From Mycolicibacterium sp. BiH015 (lineage in GTDB: Bacteria > Actinomycetota > Actinomycetes > Mycobacteriales > Mycobacteriaceae), in NCBI RefSeq assembly GCF_027706845.1, contig NZ_JAQGCZ010000002.1:434001-498000 (forward strand): a stretch of DNA of 64,000 nucleotides, written 5' to 3'. The notes beneath the pieces were generated by a model. It saw only the letters and a list, made by a program, of their open reading frames with translations, was not told the origin of the DNA and did not search any database. The position numbers and the translations under genes are program-made. This document shows, in pieces, positions 18,199 to 26,734 of the stretch (the first letter of the stretch is position 1; each line of letters begins with the position of its first letter).

Positions 18199-19739
18199 TG
18201 GAAAATCTCGACTGGCTTCTGCAGGGGTTCTCTGAGGCCGCCACCCCGATGAACCTGCTGTACGCCGTCATCGGCGTGCTGCTCGGCACCGCGGTCGGCG
18301 TGCTGCCCGGCATCGGCCCCGCCATGACCGTGGCGCTGCTGCTGCCGATCACCTACAACGTCAGCCCCAGCGCGGCGTTCATCATGTTCGCAGGCATCTT
18401 CTACGGCGGCATGTACGGCGGCTCCACCACGTCGATCCTGCTGAACACCCCAGGTGAGTCCTCGTCGGTCATTACGGCGATCGAGGGCAACAAGATGGCC
18501 AAGGCCGGCCGCGCCGCCCAGGCTCTGGCCACCGCGGCCATCGGCTCGTTCGTGGCCGGCTCTATCGGCACCGCGCTTCTGGCTGCGTTCGCCCCGGCCA
18601 TCTCGCGGTTCGCCGTCACCCTGGGGGCTCCGTCCTACCTGGCGATCATGCTCTTCGCGCTCGTCGCCGTCACCGCCGTGCTCGGCTCGTCGAAGATGCG
18701 GGGCATGATCTCGCTGCTGCTGGGTCTCGCGATCGGCATCGTCGGCATCGACTCGCTGACCGGGCAGCCGCGCGCCACATTCGGCATCCCGCTGCTGAGC
18801 GATGGCATCGACATCGTCGTCATCGCCGTCGCCGTGTTCGCGGTCGGCGAGGCACTCTGGGTGGCTGCCCACCTGCGCCGCAGGCCCGCCGATGTCATTC
18901 CCGTGGGACGCCCGTGGATGAGCAAGCAGGACTGGGGACGGTCATGGAAGCCGTGGCTGCGCGGAACCGCCTTCGGGTTCCCGTTCGGTGCGCTGCCCGC
19001 AGGCGGCGCCGAGCTCCCGACGTTCCTGAGCTACATCACCGAGAAGAAGCTGTCGAAGCACCCCGAGGAGTTCGGCAAGGGCGCCATCGAAGGCGTCGCA
19101 GGCCCCGAAGCCGCCAACAACGCCTCGGCGGCAGGCACTTTGGTGCCGATGCTGTCGCTGGGCCTGCCCACCAATGCCACGGCGGCGGTGATTTTGACCG
19201 CATTCGTGTCCTACGGCATCCAGCCCGGGCCGACGCTGTTCGACAAGGAACCCCTGCTCATCTGGACGCTCATCGCGAGCCTGTTCATCGGCAACTTCCT
19301 GCTGCTGGTGCTGAACTTGCCGCTGGCGCCGCTGTGGGCCAAGCTGCTCCGCACACCGAGGCCCTACCTGTACGCGGGCATCCTGTTCTTCGCCACGCTG
19401 GGAGCGTTCGCGGTCAACCTGCAGCCCCTCGACTTGGCCCTGCTGCTGATCTTCGGACTGATGGGCCTGATGATGCGCCGCTTCGGACTTCCGGTGCTGC
19501 CGTTGATCATCGGTGTGATCCTCGGGCCTCGCATCGAGCGCCAGCTGCGGCAGAGCCTGCAGCTCGGCGGCGGCGACTGGGGCAGCCTGTTCACCGAGCC
19601 TGTCGCAATCGTCACCTACGTGTTGATGGCGCTGCTGCTGTTGGCACCGCTGATCCTGCGCCTGATGAATCGCAGTGAGGAGACGCTGCTCGTGGTCGAG
19701 GATGACAAGGATCAAAGGGAGAAGGCGGTACAGCAGTGA
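18198..19739 (+). CDS. tctA: Tripartite tricarboxylate transporter large membrane subunit (TctA)
   Basis: Large permease subunit of 513 aa with about 11-12 hydrophobic helices. Family signatures are [20 protein letters not shown] (about 31-50), [20 protein letters not shown] in the first repeat, and in the second repeat [14 protein letters not shown] and [16 protein letters not shown] followed by [11 protein letters not shown]. The start is the ATG overlapping the tctB stop. The C-terminus is charged. Substrate is likely a di- or tricarboxylate but cannot be deduced from sequence. Confidence 0.95.
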   Translation: MENLDWLLQGFSEAATPMNLLYAVIGVLLGTAVGVLPGIGPAMTVALLLPITYNVSPSAAFIMFAGIFYGGMYGGSTTSILLNTPGESSSVITAIEGNKMAKAGRAAQALATAAIGSFVAGSIGTALLAAFAPAISRFAVTLGAPSYLAIMLFALVAVTAVLGSSKMRGMISLLLGLAIGIVGIDSLTGQPRATFGIPLLSDGIDIVVIAVAVFAVGEALWVAAHLRRRPADVIPVGRPWMSKQDWGRSWKPWLRGTAFGFPFGALPAGGAELPTFLSYITEKKLSKHPEEFGKGAIEGVAGPEAANNASAAGTLVPMLSLGLPTNATAAVILTAFVSYGIQPGPTLFDKEPLLIWTLIASLFIGNFLLLVLNLPLAPLWAKLLRTPRPYLYAGILFFATLGAFAVNLQPLDLALLLIFGLMGLMMRRFGLPVLPLIIGVILGPRIERQLRQSLQLGGGDWGSLFTEPVAIVTYVLMALLLLAPLILRLMNRSEETLLVVEDDKDQREKAVQQ

Positions 19740-20131
19740 CCATCGTCGTCGGATACACGGCCGATCCGTTCGGTCACGCAGCGCTGGAACACGGCATCTC
19801 TGAGGCGAAGTTGCGTCAGACCGATCTGCTCGTCATCAACGCCACGTCCGGAGAGTCCTACGTCGACGCGCGCTTCGCCGGCCAAACCGAGGTCGGCGAC
19901 GTCCAGGCACGGCTGACCGAGTGCGGGGTGGCGTTCGAACTGCGCCAGCCCGTCGGAGTGGATCCCGCCATGGAGCTGTTGGCCGCGATGAACAACGACG
20001 GTGCGCAACTTCTGGTGGTCGGAATCCGGCACCGCAACCCGGTCGGGAAACTCATGCTCGGCAGCGTCGCCCAGAAGGTCATCCTGGAGTGCCCGAAACC
20101 GGTGCTCGCGGTGAAGCCCGACGAGGCGTGA
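19736..20131 (+). CDS. UspA-domain universal stress protein
   Basis: Single UspA domain, 131 aa, GTG start overlapping the tctA stop (GTGA). It begins [19 protein letters not shown] and ends with [23 protein letters not shown], which resembles the ATP-binding loop G-x2-G-x9-G-S, but the second Gly is replaced by His, so ATP binding is uncertain. Translational coupling to a transporter is a recurring arrangement for Usp proteins and suggests it modulates or senses the transporter. Confidence 0.88.
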   Translation: MTIVVGYTADPFGHAALEHGISEAKLRQTDLLVINATSGESYVDARFAGQTEVGDVQARLTECGVAFELRQPVGVDPAMELLAAMNNDGAQLLVVGIRHRNPVGKLMLGSVAQKVILECPKPVLAVKPDEA

Positions 20132-20154
20132 TCCGGGTGTGACAGCCTGAAGCG

Positions 20155-21114
20155 ATGGGACGGTATGCAGGCGCCTTCGGGCCGCACGCACCAGAAGCCA
20201 CGTACGTCGAACACGACTACCCGGAGCAGCTTTTCGACACCGGGGAAGTACAGCTGAACTACGCCGTCGCCGGCGAGGACACCAGACCGCCGTTGCTGCT
20301 CATACCCGGGCAGTCCGAGTCGTGGTGGGGATACGAAGCCGCGATGCCGATGCTGGCCGAGCACTTTCACGTGCACGCCGTGGACCTACGAGGGCAGGGG
20401 CGCTCGACGCGCACCCCGCATCGGTACACGCTCGACAATGTCGGCAACGATCTCGTGCGGTTCATCGACGGTGTGATCGGCAGGCCCGCGTTCATCAGCG
20501 GGCTGTCCTCGGGCGGGCTGGCCAGCGCCTGGCTGTCGGCCTACGCGAAACCGGGCCAGGTCATCGCCGCGTGCTGGGAGGATCCGCCGTTCTTCAGCTC
20601 GGAAATCGATCCGGTGCTGGGGCCGTCGATCACCGACAGCATCGGTCCGCTGTTCGGAATGTGGGCGCGTTATCTCGGCGACCAGTGGAGCGTCGGGGAC
20701 TGGGACGGCTTCGTCGCGGCCGTTCCCGACGAGCTCGCCGACTGGCAGGCACACGTCGCGCTCGTCGTCGGCACCGCCGAGCCCGCGCAGAACCTTCGCG
20801 AATACGACCCCGAGTGGGGAAAAGCCTTTCTCTCAGGCACTTTCGCGGCCAGCTGCCCCCACCAGGTGATGCTGAGCCATGCGAAAGTGCCCGTGCTGTT
20901 CACCCACCACTTCCGGATGATCGACGAGGCGTCCGGCGGGCTGATCGGTGCGTGCACCGACGTGCAGGCGGGTCGCGTGAGCCAACTCGTCAAGGGCGCC
21001 GGACAGTCGCTGACCTACCGGTCTTTCCCGATGATGGGTCACTCGATGCACGGCCAAGACCCGACGTTGTTCGCCGAGACGCTCATCGCGTGGTTCGCCG
21101 GATTCACGCCGTGA
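20155..21114 (+). CDS. Alpha/beta hydrolase
   Basis: Alpha/beta hydrolase of 319 aa. It shows LLIPGQSESWWGYE (oxyanion region), the VDLRGQGRSTRTP strand, the nucleophile elbow GLSSGG (Ser near residue 118) and the catalytic His in MMGHSMHGQDP. Lid sequences do not point to a substrate. It follows the Usp gene by 23 bp and may be the last gene of the tct operon; if so, it could process an imported ester or lactone (inference). Confidence 0.88.
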   Translation: MGRYAGAFGPHAPEATYVEHDYPEQLFDTGEVQLNYAVAGEDTRPPLLLIPGQSESWWGYEAAMPMLAEHFHVHAVDLRGQGRSTRTPHRYTLDNVGNDLVRFIDGVIGRPAFISGLSSGGLASAWLSAYAKPGQVIAACWEDPPFFSSEIDPVLGPSITDSIGPLFGMWARYLGDQWSVGDWDGFVAAVPDELADWQAHVALVVGTAEPAQNLREYDPEWGKAFLSGTFAASCPHQVMLSHAKVPVLFTHHFRMIDEASGGLIGACTDVQAGRVSQLVKGAGQSLTYRSFPMMGHSMHGQDPTLFAETLIAWFAGFTP

Positions 21115-21137
21115 CCGGACGTGCACGCGTCCGTCAC
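21111..21137. terminator. Bidirectional terminator-like hairpin between convergent genes
   Basis: CGGACG and CGTCCG arms (21116-21121 and 21128-21133) around a 6-base loop are extended by GTGA and TCAC at 21111-21114 and 21134-21137 with one bulged base. The hairpin includes the stop codons of both convergent genes, so it could serve both strands. There is no T-run. Confidence 0.45.
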
Positions 21138-21775
21138 GCGCCGGCGAGATCCATCTCGGCGGGGTTCGCGCCGCTGATCGCCTGCGAGACGAAGCTCTTC
21201 GTCGTCAACGGTCCGCCGAACTGCTGCAGCAGGCCGCCCTCGTCATTACGGCCGAGGTCGACGGGTTCGAAGCCGAACCGGGAGATCAACTGTGCGACCT
21301 CGTCGTTGGCGGCGGAATCGTTGCCGGAGACAAACAGCACCCGGCGGCCACCGTGTCCGTCACCGGGTTCGCGGGCCAGCACCTTGGCCCACGTGTGGCC
21401 GAACGCCTTGACCACACGCGCGCCGTTGGCCCAGTCGCCGACGAGGTCCGATGACGGCCGGCCACCGAGGTCGGCAGGGGAGAAGGTCGAGTAATCGATG
21501 GCGTTGGTGGCGTCGACGATGATCCGGCCTTCCCAGTCGGCGACCTGCGCAACAAGATCCCGAACGGCGTCGAAGGGAACAGCGAGGATGACGACGTCGG
21601 CGGTCAATGCCTCTGCCACGTCGACCGCACTGACGTGAGGACCGATCTTCTCCGCGACGGGTCGCACCGCGTCCACGCCGCGCGAGGCGGCCAGGCCGAC
21701 CTCGATGCCTGTTCGGACGAACTGACCGGCCACGGCCGTGCCGATGTTGCCTGCCCCGATGATGGCGTACCGCAT
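21134..21775 (-). CDS. NADPH-dependent F420 reductase-like oxidoreductase
   Basis: Rossmann-fold protein of 213 aa with MRYAIIGAGNIGTAVAG at the N-terminus, VVILAVPFDAV and VDATNAID, similar to NADPH:F420 oxidoreductase (Fno) and related NAD(P)-binding proteins. Mycobacteria use F420, but many members of this family have other roles, so the substrate is open. The start ATG at 21775 is preceded by GAGGAGCT on the minus strand, a strong ribosome-binding site. Confidence 0.85.
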   Translation of the reverse strand: MRYAIIGAGNIGTAVAGQFVRTGIEVGLAASRGVDAVRPVAEKIGPHVSAVDVAEALTADVVILAVPFDAVRDLVAQVADWEGRIIVDATNAIDYSTFSPADLGGRPSSDLVGDWANGARVVKAFGHTWAKVLAREPGDGHGGRRVLFVSGNDSAANDEVAQLISRFGFEPVDLGRNDEGGLLQQFGGPLTTKSFVSQAISGANPAEMDLAGA

Positions 21776-21907
21776 GACGAGCTCCTCAGTTCGTGATACG
21801 TGATGCGTCACCTAACTGCTGGGGTGGGGTCTGCTATTCCCGGGCCGATGATGAGCGCCCCCCGAACTCTTCCGCCACGGCGTCACGTCAACGGGCCGGC
21901 ACGGGTG

Positions 21908-22198
21908 TCAGGACACCGTCAGCCGGATGGTCCCGTCCACCTCTTCGATGGGATAGCTGCGTACGGATAGGTCCGCACCGGAAACCTCGCTGCCCGAGCT
22001 CAGGTCGAAGGTATGGCCGTGCAGCGGGCAGACGATCACGCAGTCATCGGCCAGGCCGTCGGCGAGCGGACCGCCCCGGTGCGGGCACACCGCGTCGACC
22101 GCCCGCAGCGACCCGTCCCGCAACCGGAACACCGCCACCTGTACGCCGTCGACCACGACGGTGCGGCCCTCGCCGACCGGGATCTCCTCGACCCTCAT
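21908..22198 (-). CDS. nirD: Rieske-type nitrite reductase small subunit NirD
   Basis: Rieske ferredoxin-like protein of 96 aa. The [2Fe-2S] motifs CPHRGGPL and CPLHGHTFDL (C-x-H...C-x2-H) are intact, so this subunit probably holds a cluster, unlike enterobacterial NirD. It starts at MRVEEIPVG; an upstream in-frame ATG at 22222 lies within the tandem repeat. It is the third gene of the operon with nirB and a 117-aa protein. Confidence 0.92.
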   Translation of the reverse strand: MRVEEIPVGEGRTVVVDGVQVAVFRLRDGSLRAVDAVCPHRGGPLADGLADDCVIVCPLHGHTFDLSSGSEVSGADLSVRSYPIEEVDGTIRLTVS

Positions 22199-22202
22199 CT
22201 GA

Positions 22203-22298
22203 GCCCTCGGCTCTTCGCGCAAGCGCTCATCGCAGCCCTCGGTTCTTCTCGCAAGCGCTCATCGCAGCCCTCGGTTCTTCTCGCAAGCGCTCATCGCA
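22203..22298 (-). repeat. Three tandem 32-bp repeats between nirB and nirD
   Basis: Three head-to-tail copies of a 32-bp unit at 22203-22234, 22235-22266 and 22267-22298. Copies 2 and 3 are identical; copy 1 differs at two positions. Each unit contains the palindrome AGCGCT. The last copy supplies the TGA stop of nirB (22291-22293), so the array extends the nirB-nirD gap to 92 bp. There are no spacers, so this is not a CRISPR. Confidence 0.95.
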
Positions 22299-24774
22299 CG
22301 GGCACCTGGGGGAGCGGCAACAGCGGCAACGACGACCGGAACTGTCCGACCGATGCGGGTTCGCGGCCGTCCTGCCACGGGTCGCGATAGGCGTCCACCG
22401 ACTTCTGCATCCGCGCGTCGAGGCCGGCCAGAAAGTCCTCGTCAGGATTGTCGATGAGCACGTCGCGCAGGTGCTCGATACCTACCCGCGGCACCCATTT
22501 ATAGGTTCGCTCAAGCCAATTCGCGCTCTCACGGTAGTACTGCAGGAACCGGCCGGTCACCGTGATCACCGTGTCGGGGTCATCGACGGTAGCGAGCAGA
22601 TCGCCCTTGCGGATGTGGGCGCCCGCCGCGCCGCCGACGTAGATCTCCCACCGGCCGCCGTCGACCGCGACGACACCGAGGTCCTTGCACAGCGCCTCCG
22701 CGCAGTTGCGGGGGCACCCGGTGACGGCGAGCTTCATCTTCGCCGGGCTCGCCAGACCCTTGAAGCGCTCCTCGATCGCGATGCCCAACGCCGTCGAATC
22801 GCCGACGCCGTAGCGGCAGAAGTCGCTGCCAACACAGGTTTTCACGGTCCGGAAACTCTTGCCGTAGGCGTACCCGGACGGCATGTCCAGGTCCGCCCAC
22901 ACCGAGGGCAGGTCTTCCTTGCGCACACCCAGCAGGTCTATGCGCTGCCCCCCGGTGAGTTTGATCATCGGAATCTCGTACTTCTCGGCGACGTCGGCGA
23001 TCTTGCGTAGCTGCGCGACGTCGGTCACCCCGCCCTTCATCTGCGGAACCACCGAGAAGGTGCCGTCGCGCTGGATGTTCGCGTGCACCCGGTCGTTGAT
23101 GAACCGCGCGTCACGCTCGTCGACGAACTCGTCGGCCCACATCATGTCCAGCAGCGAGGCCAGCGCCATCTTCGATCCGGCGTCCTCCCTGCCGTCCGGG
23201 GCGAGCGCGGCGAACACCGAAGAGACCGAATGCAGTTCGAGATCGCGGATGTGCTGCATCAACGTCGGCTTGTCATACGGAACACCCGGGACATACCACG
23301 ACGCCGACGGATCCTCGGTGACGGCGCCGCCCGCCGCCCACTCGACGACCTGGCAGACCAGCTCTTTGCACGAGCCGCAACCCTTGCCCGCCTTGGTCTT
23401 CGCCATCACACCGGCAACCGACGTCTCGCCATCCTGGACGCACGACACCAGCGCGCCCTTGGACACCCCGTTGCAGTTGCACACCTGGGCGTCGTCGGCG
23501 AGTTCGGCCACCCCGACACCCACATCGGGTGTGCCGATGTCGAACATCAACGCCACCCGCTCGTCGGGCAGGGGGAGACCGCTGTCGAATGCCTGGGTCA
23601 GGAAGGACACCTTGGACACGTCCCCGACGAGGGTGGCGCCCACGAGCTTTCCGTCACGGATCACGATCGTCTTGTAGACGCCGTGCTTGGGTTCGCAGTA
23701 CTGCACGAATTCGTCGTCGGGTCGCTCGGGCGCCTTGACCCCCATCGACGCGACGTCCACGCCGGCGACCTTGAGCTTCGTGGCCACCCGCGACCCGTGG
23801 TACGCCGACGTCAGATCGGTTCCGGTCAGATGGTCGGCCAGCACCCTGGCCTGCTCCCACAGCGGCGCGACGAGGCCGTAGACCTGGCCGCGGTGCTGCG
23901 CGCACTCACCGACGACGTAGACGTCGTCGTCATCGACCGAACGCATGTGGTCGTCGGTGACGATCGCGCGTTCCACGGTGAGGCCGGCGCGCTGGGCCAG
24001 GCCTACATTGGGCCTGATGCCGGCCGCGATCACCAGCATGTCGCAGTCGATGCGGGCGCCGTCGGAGAACAGGATTCCGGCCAACCGACCGTCGTCGCCG
24101 ACGATGACTTCTGTGGTGCGCTTCTCGGTGTGCACACCGATACCGAGGTCCTCCACGGACTTTCGCAGGATCGCGCCTGCCGGATCATCGAGCTGGGCGT
24201 TCATCAGGGTCGGGCCGGCATGGACGACGTCGACGGCCATTCCGCGGCTCTGCAGTCCGCGGGCGGCCTCCAACCCAAGCAGCCCGCCGCCGATCACGAC
24301 GGCTTTGGTGCGGTTGGCCGCCTCGGCGATCATCGCCGCCGTGTCGTCGAGCGTGCGGAAACCGAACACGCCGTCGGCCAGCGTCTTGTTGTCCCGCCAC
24401 AATCCTGCCATCGGCGGGAAGAACGACCGACTGCCCGTCGCCAGGATCAGCTTGTCGTAGTGCAGCGTGGTGCCGTCGTCGGCGTGCACCAGATGGGCGA
24501 AGGTGTCGAGGCGCACCACCCGCACGCCGGCTCGCAGATCGATCCCGTTGTCGGTGTACCAGTCGAGCGCGTTGAGAAAAAGGTCCGACGCGTCAGCTTC
24601 GACGTCCTGGCTACCGGCAAGCACATTCGACAGCAGGATGCGGTTGTAGTTGCCGTAGGGCTCGTCACCGAACACCGTGATCTGAAAGTGGTCGCCGCCG
24701 CCGCGGGCGAGCACCTCCTCCAGCGCGCGGATGCCCGCCATGCCGTTGCCGACCACCACCAGACGCTGGGCCAT
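22291..24774 (-). CDS. nirB: Assimilatory NAD(P)H nitrite reductase large subunit NirB
   Basis: NirB, 827 aa, reduces nitrite to ammonium with NAD(P)H, FAD, siroheme and FeS clusters in the cytoplasm. The N-terminal FAD domain starts MAQRLVVVGNGMAGIRALEE; a second dinucleotide motif is AVVIGGGLLGLEAARGL. Central Cys motifs CNCNGVSKG and GKGCGSCKELV form the BFD-like [2Fe-2S] domain. The C-terminal siroheme half has TCVGSDFCRYG and GCPRNCAEALCKDLG, the four-cysteine siroheme/[4Fe-4S] signature. Length is usual for the family. The stop lies in a tandem repeat array. The preceding gene ends 2 bp upstream. Confidence 0.97.
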   Translation of the reverse strand: MAQRLVVVGNGMAGIRALEEVLARGGGDHFQITVFGDEPYGNYNRILLSNVLAGSQDVEADASDLFLNALDWYTDNGIDLRAGVRVVRLDTFAHLVHADDGTTLHYDKLILATGSRSFFPPMAGLWRDNKTLADGVFGFRTLDDTAAMIAEAANRTKAVVIGGGLLGLEAARGLQSRGMAVDVVHAGPTLMNAQLDDPAGAILRKSVEDLGIGVHTEKRTTEVIVGDDGRLAGILFSDGARIDCDMLVIAAGIRPNVGLAQRAGLTVERAIVTDDHMRSVDDDDVYVVGECAQHRGQVYGLVAPLWEQARVLADHLTGTDLTSAYHGSRVATKLKVAGVDVASMGVKAPERPDDEFVQYCEPKHGVYKTIVIRDGKLVGATLVGDVSKVSFLTQAFDSGLPLPDERVALMFDIGTPDVGVGVAELADDAQVCNCNGVSKGALVSCVQDGETSVAGVMAKTKAGKGCGSCKELVCQVVEWAAGGAVTEDPSASWYVPGVPYDKPTLMQHIRDLELHSVSSVFAALAPDGREDAGSKMALASLLDMMWADEFVDERDARFINDRVHANIQRDGTFSVVPQMKGGVTDVAQLRKIADVAEKYEIPMIKLTGGQRIDLLGVRKEDLPSVWADLDMPSGYAYGKSFRTVKTCVGSDFCRYGVGDSTALGIAIEERFKGLASPAKMKLAVTGCPRNCAEALCKDLGVVAVDGGRWEIYVGGAAGAHIRKGDLLATVDDPDTVITVTGRFLQYYRESANWLERTYKWVPRVGIEHLRDVLIDNPDEDFLAGLDARMQKSVDAYRDPWQDGREPASVGQFRSSLPLLPLPQVPVR

Positions 24775-24776
24775 CG

Positions 24777-25130
24777 CTAGACCTCCACCAGACCCAGGTC
24801 GACGACCACCGTCCCTTTCACACCGTCCGGCGCTGCGACGTAGAGCTCGAGCACCGTGTCACCCAGGAGGTCCTCCACCACGCGCAGCGCGACGTGGGTG
24901 GCGCCCTTTGCGGCAATCGGGAAATACCGCATCGGCGTGCCGTCACGGAACAACACCACCGTGATCATCTGCTTCGTGGAGTTGCCGCCGCGGAAGTACA
25001 CGGGCTGGGTGGTGGCACCGGCAGGCACCACATACCGCAGAGACTCGTCCAGCGGCACCGGTTTGTCGTAACCGACGCCGTCGAACTCGAACGCGCCCTG
25101 CAGGAAACGGGGACTGCTTCCGTCTGTCAT
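24777..25130 (-). CDS. Conserved small protein of the nitrite reductase operon, unknown function
   Basis: Protein of 117 aa, first gene of the nirBD operon, ending 2 bp before nirB. It has no signal peptide, cysteines or metal motif. Alternating hydrophobic strands (LRYVVPAGATTQPVYFRGG, QMITVVLFRDG, ATHVALRVVEDLLGDTVLELYVAAP, GTVVVDLGLVEV) suggest an all-beta sandwich. A homologue precedes nirBD in other mycobacteria as I recall (M. smegmatis MSMEG_0426 region). Tight coupling suggests a role in nitrite reductase assembly, regulation or electron supply; none is demonstrated. Confidence 0.8.
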   Translation of the reverse strand: MTDGSSPRFLQGAFEFDGVGYDKPVPLDESLRYVVPAGATTQPVYFRGGNSTKQMITVVLFRDGTPMRYFPIAAKGATHVALRVVEDLLGDTVLELYVAAPDGVKGTVVVDLGLVEV

Positions 25131-25152
25131 CCTTCGAAACTAAGAGGAGCGT

Positions 25153-25168
25153 GTTTCGCGTTCGTTTC
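25153..25168 (-). promoter_or_regulatory. Candidate GlnR box (AC-N9-AC type)
   Basis: On the minus strand GAAAC-GAACGC-GAAAC matches the loose GlnR pattern of two GNNAC half-sites with AC-N9-AC spacing. It lies in the divergent gap between the nir operon and narK, both GlnR targets in mycobacteria. It is only 23 bp from the nir start codon, which is close for an activator; narK at 139 bp distance may be the more likely target. Confidence 0.35.
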
Positions 25169-25306
25169 CCCCGCAAGTCCCCTGTGAATCCCGGCTATCA
25201 CAGTCCAGCGGCCTCACGGTGAGCACATCGGCAGTGTGAGGGCGAGTTTTCAAACCGGTCATCGACGTGCAACGGACAGGGAATGGCCTGGCCTTTCACT
25301 TGAGCC

Positions 25307-26731
25307 ATGGCAACAACCGCAGTCCGCAAGCGCGATATTGAGCACTGGGACCCCGAGGACGTCGAGGCCTGGGAATCGGGGGGTAAGGCGGTAGCAAAGC
25401 GCAACCTGATCTGGTCGATCGTGGGCGAGCACGTCGGGTTCTCCGTGTGGTCGATCTGGTCGGTGATGGTGCTGTTCATGCCGCAGAACGTCTACGGCAT
25501 CGACGCGGCGGGCAAGTTCTATCTGGTGGCCGTCCCCACGTTGGTCGGCGCATTCATGCGCATTCCGTACACCATCGCACCCGCCAAGTTCGGCGGCCGC
25601 AACTGGACGATCGTCAGCGCGCTGCTGCTGCTCATCCCGACGGTGCTGACGCTCTACTACATGAAGAATCCCGCGTCCTACACCACCTACCTGGTCATCG
25701 CCGCATTCGCAGGCCTCGGCGGCGGTAACTTCGCGTCGTCGATGACCAACATCAATGCGTTCTACCCGCAGCGCCTCAAAGGCTGGGCGCTGGGGCTCAA
25801 CGCCGGCGGTGGCAACATCGGCGTCCCCGTCATCCAGCTCATCGGACTGCTGGTCATCGCGACGCTCGGCAATGCCCGTCCCGAAATCGTCTGCGCCATT
25901 TACCTTGTCGCGATCAGCGTGGCCGCCGTCGGCGCCGCACTGTTCATGGACAACCTGCGTAACCAGAAATCGAACTTCGGCGCGCTCGTCGAGGCGATGC
26001 GGTTCAAGCACTCCTGGGTGATGAGCTTCCTCTACATCGGCACCTTCGGCTCGTTCATCGGATTCTCGTTCGCGTTCGGCCAGGTCCTGCAGATCAACTA
26101 CCTTGCAGGCGGGGACACCGCCGCGCAGGCGTCGCTACACGCCGCCCAGATCGCCTTCCTCGGGCCGCTTCTCGGATCCATCTCGCGCCCGTTCGGTGGG
26201 AAGCTGGCCGACCGCATCGGCGGCGGCAAAATCACGCTCTACGTGTTCGTCGCGATGATGTTCGCCGCGGGTGTGCTCGTCACCACAGGCGTTCTGGATG
26301 ACGCAGCCGCCGGAGCACCGTCGGGCGGCCAGATGATCGGCTATGTAGCAGGATTCATCCTGCTGTTCATCCTGTCCGGCCTGGGCAACGGCTCCACCTA
26401 CAAGATGATCCCGTCGATTTTCGAGGCCAAAGCCCAAGGCCGCGACGACCTCAGCCGAGACGAGAAGGCTGCGTGGTCGCGGGCCATGTCCGGCGCACTG
26501 ATCGGATTCGCCGGCGCCGTCGGCGCGCTGGGCGGGGTGTTCATCAACATCGTCCTGCGGGCGTCCTACGTCAGCGACGCAAAGTCGGCCACCATGGCGT
26601 TCTGGGTGTTCCTCGGCTTCTACGTCGTCTGCGCCTTCGTCACCTGGTTTGTTTTCCTGCGACTGCAGGAGCACCGCGCCCACAGTGGTGAGCACATCGG
26701 CCGCGCGTCCGACCCGGTCCCCGTCGGGTAG
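25307..26731 (+). CDS. narK: Nitrate/nitrite transporter NarK
   Basis: Major facilitator superfamily nitrate transporter, 474 aa with 12 predicted helices. The nitrate signature of NarK proteins is visible in the first half (FAGLGGGNFASSMTNINAFYPQ, containing the GxGGGNF...N.. core) and again in the second half (FILSGLGNGSTYKMIP and ALIGFAGAVGALGGVFINI). N- and C-termini are charged and cytoplasmic. It is divergent from the nir operon and ends 3 bp before the nitrate reductase gene, forming an operon for nitrate assimilation. Confidence 0.95.
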   Translation: MATTAVRKRDIEHWDPEDVEAWESGGKAVAKRNLIWSIVGEHVGFSVWSIWSVMVLFMPQNVYGIDAAGKFYLVAVPTLVGAFMRIPYTIAPAKFGGRNWTIVSALLLLIPTVLTLYYMKNPASYTTYLVIAAFAGLGGGNFASSMTNINAFYPQRLKGWALGLNAGGGNIGVPVIQLIGLLVIATLGNARPEIVCAIYLVAISVAAVGAALFMDNLRNQKSNFGALVEAMRFKHSWVMSFLYIGTFGSFIGFSFAFGQVLQINYLAGGDTAAQASLHAAQIAFLGPLLGSISRPFGGKLADRIGGGKITLYVFVAMMFAAGVLVTTGVLDDAAAGAPSGGQMIGYVAGFILLFILSGLGNGSTYKMIPSIFEAKAQGRDDLSRDEKAAWSRAMSGALIGFAGAVGALGGVFINIVLRASYVSDAKSATMAFWVFLGFYVVCAFVTWFVFLRLQEHRAHSGEHIGRASDPVPVG

Positions 26732-26734
26732 CCG

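Noticed and set aside
22203..22298. Possible CRISPR array
   Set aside because: The repeats are directly adjacent with no spacers and no cas genes are present.
25182..25203. CTGTGA-N10-TCACAG as a CRP site before narK
   Set aside because: CRP sites need six bases between half-sites; ten is too many. It remains only an inverted repeat.
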